64,000 nucleotides of DNA from Lepus europaeus (lineage: Eukaryota; Chordata; Mammalia; Lagomorpha; Leporidae): positions 31,949,858 through 32,013,857 of the forward strand of contig NC_084835.1 in assembly GCF_033115175.1 (NCBI RefSeq), in the 5' to 3' direction. Position 1 is the stretch's first letter; every line of letters begins with the position of its first letter. Under the pieces are notes generated by a model. That model had not been told where the DNA came from. It saw only the letters and a program-made list of their open reading frames with translations, and did not search any database. Below are positions 13,039 through 25,000 of the stretch, piece after piece. The translations under genes were made by a program, and so were the position numbers.

Positions 13039-16000
13039 TTCCATCTGCTGGTTCATTCTCCACATGGCCACAATGGCTAGAGCTATGCCAATCCAAAGCC
13101 AGGAGCCAGGAGCTTCTTCTGGTCGCCCATGTGGGTGCAGGGGCTCAAGGACTTGGGCCATCTTCCACTGCTTTCCCAGGCCATAGCAGAGAGCTGAATT
13201 GGAAGTGGAGTGGCTGGGTATTGAACCCACACCCATATGGGATGCTGGCACTGTAGGCAGCAGCTTTACCCACTATACCACAGCGCTGGCCCCCCTCCAT
13301 GAATCTTTATTTGTTAGAATTAGTAAGTAGATTTGACAGACTGCTGAATACAAGATCAATAAAGAATAATCAGTTATATTACTTTATACCAACAAGTCAA
13401 AAATGAAAAAATGCTAACAATACCATTTACTATGATGTCAACAAAGATGAAATATCTAAATATAAATCTAAAGAACAATGTGGAAGATCTCTACATAGAA
13501 AGCTACAAAGGATTTGTGACAGAAATTTTAAAAGACCCACATTGATGGAGAGAAAGACTGTATTTGTGAGTTGGAAGGTTTATTATCATGGAGATGTCAG
13601 ATTTCCCTACAATGAAGTGTATGTTCAGTGTGTGCCCATTTGAAATCTCAGCAGGGTTTTTTTTTTTATATATGGAATTTAATAACTGCATTCTTTTAAA
13701 GATGTATTTATTTATTTCAAAGTCAGAGTTACAGAGAGAGGTAGAGTCAGAGAGAAAGGTCTTCCATCTGCTGGTCCACTCCCCAAATGACCACACGGCC
13801 AGAGCTTAGCTGATTGGAAGCCAAAAGCCAGGAGCTTATCCTGGGTCTCCCATGCAGGTGCAGGGGCCCAAGGACTTGAGCCATCTTCCACTGCTTTCCC
13901 AGGCTATAGCAGAGAGCTGGATCAGAAATAGAGCAGCTGGGTCACGAACCAGCGACCATATGGAAATCTGGTGCTGCGGGCTGGGGCTTTAACCCACTGT
14001 GCCACAACACCAGCCCCTATCTGCATTCTTAAATCTGTAAGGCAAAAGCAAAGGGCCAATTAACTGATACAATCTTTGTTTAATTTCTTTTAAAATTTGT
14101 TTGAGAGGCAGAGACAAAGAAAGAGATAGAAGCACGCATAGAAGAGCTCTCATCTGCTGGTTCATTTCCTAGATGAGGGAGACAAAGAGAAAGATCTCAT
14201 CTGCTAGTGAGTTTGCCGAAAGCCCAGACTGGGAGCTGGGAACCCAGCAGTCTGTCAGGGCTTCAGAAGGTCAGACATGGAATTATCATGTGACCAAGGA
14301 ATTCCACACTAGGAAGTTATCCATAAGAGCCAGAAGTGGGCCAGCGCTGTGGCGTAGTGGGTAAACTGCCGCCTGCAGTGCTGGCATCCCATATGGGTGC
14401 TGTTTGAGACTTGGCCATATCACTTCCAGTCCAACTCTCTGCTATGGCCTGGGAAAGCAGTGGAAGATGGCCCAAATTCTTGGGTCTCTGCACCCATGTG
14501 GGAGGTCCAGATGAAGCTTCTGGCTCTTGGCTTCAGCCTGGCCCAGCCCCAGCCATTGTGGCCATTTGGGGAGTGAACCAGCAAATAAAAGATCTCTCTC
14601 TTTGTCTTTCTTCTCCCCCAGTTTCTGTAACTCTGCCTTTCAAATAAATACTAAAATAAAAAAAAAAATTAGAATCAGTAGTATAAAAAGAATTGAGTAC
14701 TATTTTTTCACTTGACATCATGTCATAAACATTTTCCCATGTTATTGACTATCTATGAAACCTCATTTTTAATAATAGCAAAATACTACATTGTCTAGAT
14801 ATATTATTTATGTAATATATTTTCTATTGATGAATACTAAGGTTATTAATGATATTTTTGCAATTAACACTGTTTTGAACATCTTTAAAACAATTTTTTC
14901 AAGCTTTTTGCTTATTTCCTTGGGTTGACTATTCAGGGAAGCATGATTACTGGATCAAAGGACATGAGTTATTTAATTTTTAAGAAAATTTATTTGCAAG
15001 GCAGAGACAGAGATAAAAGGAGACAGAGATGGTAGACAAAGAGAGAGCTTCTTCCATCTACTGGTTCACTACCCAAATGCCTGGAATGGTTGAGACAGAG
15101 CTGGGCTGAAGCTGGGAAATGGGAATTCAACTAAGTCTCCCATGAGATGGCAGGGACCTAATTATTTGAGCCATCACCACTGCTTCCTAGAATCTGCATT
15201 GGCAGGAAGCTGGAGTCAGGAGCCAGAGCTGAGAATTGAACTCAGGTTCTCTGATGTTGGACGTGGGCATCTTAACCAGTAGGTTAAATACCCACCCTGT
15301 CACCTTAATTTAAAGTAAAATTAGAGAATCCCTTACCCATCTTCACCTGATGAGTGAAGCAGTCACTAGCAGCATTTGCACAACTACGCTCCTTCCACAT
15401 ATATTTTGTATTTTCTATTCAATAGAGTATCTTGTCGTAACATTCATTTCTTTTTTTTTTTTAAAGATCTTTTAATTTATTGAAAGGCAAAGGTACAGGG
15501 AGGCAGAGGCAGAGAGAAAGAGAGAGAGAGGTCATCCATCTGCTGGGTCACTCCCCAGATGGCCACGATGGCCAGAGCTGCGCCGATCCGAGCCAGGAGC
15601 TTCTTCCGGGTCTCTCACATGGGTGCAGGGGCTCAAGGACTTGGACCATCTTCTACTGCTTTCCCAGGCCATAGCAGAGATCTGGATCAGAAGTGGAGCA
15701 GCTGGGACTGGAACCGGCGCCCATATAGGGGCTGGCACTGCTGGTGGCAGTCTTACTCACCATGCCACAGTGCTGGCCCCACATTCATTTCTTTATCAGT
15801 GAACTTGAACATGGTTCCTATATTTGTTAGTCATTCATCTCTCTTCTGTAGGGTGGTGTTTGACCCAGAGATTAAGACACTGCATCTCATATTTCTGTGT
15901 CTGGGTTCAATATCCACCTGCATCTCCCGATTCCAGTTTCCTGCTAATGCAGATCCTGGGAGGCAGCAGGTGTTGGATCCAACAGTTGAGTCCCTGTCCA

Positions 16001-19000
16001 CCTGAATTCCATTCCCAGCTCCCAGGTTCAGCCTGGCCCAGCCCTAGACGTTTGGGGAGTGAACCAGTGGCTGTGAGCTTTGTGTCTTTTTCTGCCCCTC
16101 GAATGAATGAATGAATGAATGAATAAAACCTTTTGAAAATTCTTGTCTGCCCTGAGTTATCCCTTCATTTGTTTTTCACAGTATTGAATTGGGATTTTTA
16201 GTGTAGTTCATATCAATTTGTTAGCGTTTTATATGTCAAGGATAATAATCTGTGGCTACCATATTTGTTGCAGATATTCCTCTCATATACTTTTTCCCTT
16301 GGATTTTATCATATGATTTTTTGGAAAGGCAGAATTATTTTTGTATAGTACAGATACCTACCATTTCCTTAATACTTACTGTATGCTGAGCATTGAGCAA
16401 GACTTTATGTGTGAGTTGTCTCATTTAATCTTTGCCATATCCTAAGTAGAATGCAACATTTCCCCATGGTACAGATGAGGAAATTGAGATTCGAGATCAT
16501 AGAATCAGTGATGAGTGAGCTGGCATATGAGTGAACAAGCTCATATTTTGGTGCCATGATTTAGAATTTTGAAATATGCTTGCTTTGTCAGAGAAGAGCT
16601 TGCCAGCCAGCCGATTTTTATTAAATTTTAGTATTTTGAATTGGCCATGCAATCATTGAGAAGGCGCTAGAAGCAACACAATGAACACTCTTCTTCCTGC
16701 CTCTATTCCCTACCCCCCTGCCTCTTACCTCGTTCCACCTCCACTCCCGAGCCCCATCTTGGGCATGTGTATGATTCAAGTAAACATGAATGAATAGCCT
16801 TCTCTCCTTGTTTTACACAAAGGAAAAGTACTGGTCAGTTTAGATTATTTGTTTTTGCAAGACTTGGCTGCTGCTTTAGTGTAAACTATATCACAAAGTG
16901 AGCCTCTGAATTAATTTCATTAATTTCATCAGGGAGAGATTCTTCATGCAGAGAGTTCAGTTTGTTTAGATGGTAATTTCATATTGAAATCGATTTGGAG
17001 CCAAATGCCACCACTGCCAAGTCTTATGTAAGCAGCAGAAGCTGAGCTGTCAACCAGCTGCCATATGTTGCGCGGGCTCAAGGCAGAGGACTGGGGCAGA
17101 TGGTTCTCAGGAATGAGTTAGCACTCTCAGATTCTGCATGTTAACAAGAGGTTATTGCGTGGGACATACTTCTTAGAAAACATGGCCTTTCCCTTCCTCA
17201 TTAGGGTGGTTAATGAAATGCATCACGGTAGAACTTTCCAGAATGATTTGGCTTGGTGCTCTTTGTGTGGCTTGTCCTAGAGGTCAGGAATGGGGAATAG
17301 TCTTGCAGAGAGGACCTGTGTCCCTGCGGAAGCCACTGACCGAGGTGTGCTTCTGCTGTTCTGCCTGTGTTTCCCCCCCAGGTACTGGCGGAGGACGCTG
17401 GGCATGCAGGTGCGCTACGTCCAACACGAAGGCTATCAGTTCTGCTATTCCTTCCGGGGCAGGCCGGGGCCCAAGCCCTCCATCCTCATGCTCCATGGAT
17501 TCTCCGCACACAAGGATATGTGGCTCAGCGTGGTCAAGGTGCAGTGCTAGCCTCTTGCCCCTTAGAGGAAAAGGATGTGATGTGGCCAGCCCTGGCTGAG
17601 GGCATGGGGAACCTGGAACCACACAGTTCAAGTGGTCTTAAAATGAATGCAGTGTTTTATTTAGGCTCTTTTGTCATATGGAATTGATTGAGTTGAACAC
17701 AGTGTGTGAAACCTGTGCCTTAGAACACCACCTCACGGAGATTTCTGTGGGGAGGTTTCTGATAGCTTTGTCTGAGAACGGTCATGATGACCAAGATTGG
17801 GCTTTTGAAAATCATTGTTGTTTTGTTCTCCATGTTTCTTCCTTCTCTTCCCCTTTTCCTCCCTCTACTTCTTCTCCATTTCCTGTCCCCCCTCCTTCCT
17901 CTACTTTCTGCCTTGTCTTTTTCCTTAGCTATGTAAAGAAATTCTCTTGATCTGCCAGCTTTCTGGAACTCACTTTTTGTCCTGGCTTACTGGATGTGGC
18001 CACTTGTTGTGCTAGATTCAAGGGACTCACTGGGGAAGGTTCTAGCTGATGGAAGTCTTGGGCAGGAAGCTTCTGCAGCTCCCAACCATATGCGAGGATC
18101 CCAAGTACTGTCTGCACCAGGAGGGAAAAGCTCACACATGGCGCACTACTGGTGATCTAACTTCCAAATTCTACTATGAGGATAGTTGTCTTCATGCCTT
18201 AATGAACCTTCACTTCCTGTCTGCACTTCTGATGAGCATCTTTCCTGTAAAGGGATATTTTTTGATAACTGATTTTTTTTTTTTTAGTTTCCTGGTTAAA
18301 AGTGGTGCATCTCTAAACAGAAAAGGCATTTTAGGATAATAATGATCTCAGAAATCAGTCTTTAATAAAAAAAAAAAAAGTGGAACTGGAATCAGGGTGA
18401 TGAGACATAGTTCTTTGGGGAAATGTTGCTCCTGTTGGCTCTGGACCTAGCCAAGTTCTCTGGGAGAACAGTATTATCCCTTGTGGTTGCATGTCAGTGG
18501 CAGTGTGGCTGGAGTAAGTGTGGAAGGAAGGAGGGAGAAGAGGAGGTAGGACCTGCCCATCATTGTCAGGACAGAACAGGAGTCTTCAGCCTGCTACCCT
18601 GACTTTTGTCCTCTCTTCCCAGTCATCTCCTAGGCCTGCTTCCTTCTGTGTATTAGTGCTTGGGGACCACTGCTCCCTATAAAGCTTTTGGCAATGTTTA
18701 TTCACACAGGTAGGGTAAAACACTGGGTGGCCTATACCCATATATCCCTAGGGATGGTGGCCCAGGTCACTTGGTAAGGTGAAGGGGCAATCCCTCCTGA
18801 AGAGTGGATAAACATCACAGAAAGTGGCCATGTCCAGTAAGCCAGGATGAAAAGGGAGTTGGAAAACAGTTCCAGATTGCTGCCAGATCAAGTGGAGTTT
18901 GTACCCCACATGCTGACTCTTTGGGTCTATACATCCTTAGTTCCTTCCGAAGAACTTGCACTTGGTCTGTGTGGACATGCCAGGACATGAGGGAACCACC

Positions 19001-22000
19001 CGCTCCTCCCTGGATGACCTATCCATAGATGGACAAGTCAAGAGGATACATCAGGTAAGCACAAGGCTCCATCAGAAATTGCCCGGTGTGCCTCTTACCC
19101 TCCATTGCCTACCCAAATCTGTAGGGCAGGCAAGAGAGCTTCATGCTGACTTGTGAGTGGTCTCTGTGCTGTTTGCAAGTAATTGCAACCCGATGAAACC
19201 TTGCTCAGCTGTGGAGGACCACAACTTAGTAAAAATTGTTCTCTTTCAAGCTATTGCAATTGTTTGTGCAGAAATACAATCAGGGCATTTTTTTGAGCTG
19301 TTTAAAAAGGGAGCTCAGAATTCTTCCAGCCCTTTACTCTTCTTGGGTATCTGTTTTTCTGCTTCCCAGTTGTGTGGTAACAGCGGTAGCCTTTGTGCTT
19401 AGCCGGGGAGGGTTTCTTTGCATCTTTCTCTATTTTAGCATCTATCTTGATTGGGCTGTCAAGGATATGGGGCTGTCAAGCCATTTCACAGTTGAGTGAC
19501 CCATCAGTTTCAGGTTGACTTTGGTATATCTTCCAAATGAGGATATTTATTTAATGTTCACCCCCCCCCCCGCCGCCCATTAAACTAGTTATTTTAATGA
19601 GATCAAGAACCTTATCTTTTTATCTTCTCGCTGTATCCTCAGGCTGACTATAGTGTCTGATAAGAATTAACCAATAATTTTTTTAGATGGGTGGATGGAC
19701 TGGTAGATGATTGGTTGGATGGCTGACCCTATGGTAGGAGTGGAAGGATGAACAGACAGATGATGTGTGGATAGTTCTATGAATAGATGGCTGTATGGAT
19801 GGGAAGGGCTTTGAATTTTGGCAGATTCATCATACAGTGACTCCCATGAGCTGTCTTTGGCCTGTCATCTGTTTTTGTAGACTATATTTTAACAGAACAC
19901 AGCCACAGCTCTTTATTTACATATCGTCTTACAACATATGCTACATGTTACAACATATAACTACATCAGCGGAGCTAAGTAATTGCAGCAGATCTTATGG
20001 CCAACAAAATAGAAAATGTCTACTTTCTGGACCTTGGTAGAACAGTTTGCTGACTCGTTAATTATGGGAATTCTTGTTGGTTTTATGCTTATAAATGATC
20101 CCTCAGTCACTTGTGCCAGGTACAGACAAGTCCATGCATGCCACAGGGTTCGTCTTGACAGTGGGGCCAGTGGTTTCAGACCCTCTTTCAGCCATGGCTC
20201 TTTGCAGTTGTCCATAGGAAGCACGAGGAGTTTTTATTCTGTAGTCACTATTGTCATTGTCTTCAGCTGTGTAACCAAGCTTCCTTCTCATTTCCCTTCC
20301 TAGTTTGTAGAATGCCTGAAGCTGAACAAAAAGCCCTTCCACCTGGTGGGCACCTCCATGGGTGGCCACGTGGCTGGTGTGTATGCTGCTTACTACCCAT
20401 CGGATATTGCCAGCCTATGTCTCGTGTGCCCTGCTGGTGAGTTACTAGGTCAAAACATCCTACTGAGTGACTTAAAACAAGTAGCCAGTATCTGCTATGA
20501 CTTTTTTAGAATCATCGTTTTGATATATACTTAAGAGATGTGCAAGGCCGGTGCTATGGCATAGTGGGTAAAGCTGCCACCTGCAGTGCCAGCATCCCAT
20601 ATAGGTGCTTGTTCGAGTTCTGCTGCTCCACTTCCAATGCAACTCTCTACTGTGGCCAGGGAAGGCAGTGGAAGAGGGCCCAAGTCCTTGGGCCCCTGCA
20701 CCTACTTTGGAGACTTGAAGGAAGCTCCTGGCTCCTGGCTTAAGATAGGCCCAGCTTCTGCCATTGCAGGATAGGATATTGACACTGAAGGCAGCAGCTT
20801 TACCCTCTATGCCACAGTGCCAGGTCCCCCCACAGAGAATTTGAAATGGTTGATTAAAAATGTGTATGGTAGCCAGCACCGCGGCTCACTAGGCTAATCC
20901 TCTGCCTGCAGTGCCGGCACCCCAGGTTCTTGTCCCGGTTGGGGCGCCAGATTCCATCCCGGTTGCTCCTTTTCCAGTCCAGCTCTCTGCTGTGGCCCAG
21001 GGAGTGCAGTGGAAGATGGCCCAGGTCCTTGGGCCCTGCACCCACATGGGAGACCAGGAGGAAGCACCTGGCTCCTGGCTTCGGATCGGCACAGCGCGAC
21101 GGCCGCAATGCACCAGCCATCGCGGCCACTTGGGGAGTGAACCAACAGAAAAAGGAAGACCTTTGTCTCTGTCTCTCTCTCTCTCACTGTCTAACTCTGC
21201 CTGTCAAAAAAAGAAATGTGTATGATGATTTGCAACATAAAAAACTTTGAAATATGTTAATATACTAATTTCCAACATTTATTGAGGTAAGCTCTGTTTT
21301 TTAAAGATTTATTTATTTGGGCCGGCGCCGTGGCTTAACAGGCTAATCCTCTGCCTTGCAGCGCCAGCACACCAGGTTCTAGTCCCGGTTGGGGCGCCGG
21401 ATTCTATCCTGGTTGCCCCTCTTCCAGGCCAGCTCTCTGCTATGGCCATTGGTTCACCCTCCAATGGCCGCCACGGCCGGCGCACTGCAGCCGGCGCATC
21501 GTGCTGATCCGAAGCCAGGAGCCAGGTGCTTCTCCTGGTCTCCCATGTGAGTGCAGGGCCCAAGCACTTGGGCCATCCTCCACTGCCTTCCTGGGCCACA
21601 GCAGAGAGCTGGCCTGGAAGAGGGGCAACCGGGATAGAATCCGGCACCCCAACCGGGACTAGAACCCGGTGTGCTGGCGCCGCAAGGTGGAGGATTAGCC
21701 TGTTAAGCCATGGCGACGGCCATTGAACCAACTTCTAATGCTTTCCCAGGCCATAGCAGAGAGGTGGATCAGAAGTGGAACAGCCGGCCCTCAAACCAGT
21801 GCCCATATGGGATGCCGGCACTACAGGCAGGAGCGTTACCTACTACACCATAGCGCCAGCCCTGAGCTAAGCTCTTTATGTGGATTTAATTCTGTCAATA
21901 ATCCTATCAAATGAAGGGGACATTATTATGCCTCTTTCCTTTTCACCAGAAGCTCAGAAATCTTTGTTTATTATCAGATCCTTTTTTTTTTTTTTTAAAA

Positions 22001-25000
22001 AAAAAGCATCTTTGATCTTTCTGTCCTTGAATACATGTTAACCTGAGCTATACATGTCTGCAGAAATTACCTTCTGAAGTTGCATTTTTAAATTTACTTT
22101 TCTTCCATAAGTCTTTAAGCTTAGATTTGTAAGATGTAATAGATACAAATCTTAATTTCTCTTTCCCTTTGTCACTTTGGTGCTTAATTGGCATTTTGTT
22201 TGCATGTAGTAAATTGCCAAATTTTAGCGGCACATCTTTCTTTGCATCTGAAATTACCATCCAGATCCAGATATTATGCTCATTTTACAGATGAGAACAT
22301 TGAGGCACAAAGAACTTGCATTAGTGCCAGAGACTGAATAGGAACCACTCCCAGACTATCTGACCCTAGACCCCATCCTGTGGCTGTTTTGGGAATCCTT
22401 TCATATTTACTACCTTTTTTTTTTTTTTTTTTTGACAGATAGAATTAGGTAGTGAGAGAGAGAGAGAGACAAAGGTCTTCCTTCCATTGGTTCACCCCCA
22501 AATGGCCACTACAGCCGGCGCTGTGCTGATCCGAAGCCAGGAGCCTGGTGCTTCCTCCTGGTCTCCCATCCAGGTGCAGGGGCCCAAGCACTTGGGCCAT
22601 CCTCCACTGCCTTCCCAGGCCACAGCAGAGAGCTGGACTGGAAGAGGAGCAACCGGGACTAGAACACGGCACCCATACGGGATGCTGATGCCACAAGGCA
22701 GAGGGTTATCCAAGTGAACCATGGCACCGGCTCTTTACTACCTTTTTATGTGATCCACCAAGAATCCAACCATGAGCTGAACATTTACACCTTTTACTGA
22801 AATGTAATTTAGTTGGCTTTTAAAATTCTTTCGCTTCCTTGAGAGTTAATGGTTTTCAGGTCTGTTAAACACCTTGGACTTGAAGACAAAACCTCAAATT
22901 CTCTTCCCCATTTTCCCAGCACCATGTCTGAAATCACTGGGTCTTGATAACAAAATTTCATAGTTGGAGGAACAGGCCCTGTGGAATATTATTCAATTTT
23001 AAGTCACTTATGGAAGATCAGGTCAAACTGGCTTTTCAAGTGCACATTCATTTGCTCAGAGAAGAATCTTATACCAAGTTTAATTTGCAAATTTAAAGTT
23101 AACTTTGTTTGTTTGTGAAAATGAGTAAGTAGAAACGATTTCAGGATTATATTCTACTTTGATTTTTTTAAATAAACGTCTTCTCCAAATTCTTAAATTT
23201 ATAGAAGTTACATACGTGATATGGAGAGTTCCATATCCCCTTTGCCCAGTTTCCCTCGTTGTTAACAGCTCACACTTGTCATAACTAAGAAACCAAGATT
23301 ACTAAATTACAAGGAACTAGGCTTCCAGCTTTTTTGGATTTCACTTGGCTTCTCCACTAACGTCCTTTTCCTGTACTGGGGCCCCATCCACATGACACTG
23401 AGCCTAGAATTATTTTTAGAGAGAGGAAATGTTCCCCACAGCGTTAGGAAAAGCACACACGATACTATGTTAGATCTGAGACAGTTTTTGGCTACAAAAG
23501 AATTAGAATCATACAACGCAGCTTCTCAGACCATAAAGGAATGAAGTTGGAAGTTAGAAACTCAGGAATCCCTAGATCATATGCAAACACATGGAGATTG
23601 AACAACATGCTCCTGAATGAACAATGGGTCAGAGAAGTAATCAAAAGAGAAATCAAAAATTTTCTGGAAGAAAACGAGGATAACAGAACAACATACCAAA
23701 ACTTATGGGATACAGCAAAAGCAGTGTTAAGAGGAAAGTTTATATCAATAGGTGCCTACATCAAGAAATTGGAAAGGCACCAAATAGATGAGCTTTCAGT
23801 TCATCTCAAGGGTCTAGAAAATCTGCAGCAAACCAGACCCAAATCTAGTAGGAGAAGAAAAATAATTAAAATCAGAGAAGAAATCAACAGGATTGAATAA
23901 AAAAAAAAATTACAAAAAATCAGCCAAACGAGGAGCTGGTTTTTTGAAAAAATAAACAAAATTAACACCCCATTAGCCCAACTAACTAAAAAAAAAAGAG
24001 AGAGAGAAAGAAAAAACCCAAATCAATAAAATCAGAGATGAAAAAGGAAACATAACAACAGACACCACAGAAATAAAAAGAATCATCAGAAATTACTACA
24101 AGGACTTGAATGCCAGCAAACAGGGAAATCTATCAGAAATGGATAGATTCCTGGACACATGCAACCTACCTAAATTGAACCAGGAAGACATAGAAAACCT
24201 AAACAGACCCATAACTGAGACAGAAATTGAAACAGTAATAAAGGCTCTCCCAACAAAGAAAAGCCCAGGACCAGATGGATTCACTGCTGAATTCTACCAG
24301 ACATTTAAAGAAGAACTAACTCCAATTCTCAAACTATTCAGAACAATCGCAAAAGAGGGATTCCTCCCAAATTCTTTCTATGAAGCCAGCATCACCTTAA
24401 TTCCTAAGCCGGAAAAAGATGCAGCATTGAAAGAGAATTACAGACCAATATCCCTAATGAACATAGATGCAAAAATCCTCAATAAAATTCTGGCCAATAG
24501 AATGCAACAATACATCAGAAAGATCATCCACCCAGACCAAGTGGGATTTATCCCTGGTATGCAGGGATGGTTCAGTGTTCGCAAAACAATCAATGTGATA
24601 CACCACATTAACAGACTGCAGAAGAAAAACCATATGGTTATCTCAATAGATGCAGAGAAAGCATTTGACAAAATACAACACCCTTTCATGATGCAAACTC
24701 TATGCAAACTGGGTATGGAAGGAACATTCCTCAATACAATCAAAGCAATTTATGAAAAACCCACGGCCAACATCCTATTGAATGGGGAAAAGTTGGAAGC
24801 ATTTCCACTGAGATCTGGTACCCGACAGGGATGCCCACTCTCACCACTGCTAATCAATATAGTTCTGGAAGTTTAAGCCAGAGCTATTAGGCAAGAAAAA
24901 GAAATTGAAGGGATACAAATTGGGAAGGAAGAACTCAAACTATCCCTCTTTGCAGATGATATGATTCTTTATATAGGGGATCCAAAGAACTCTACTAAGA

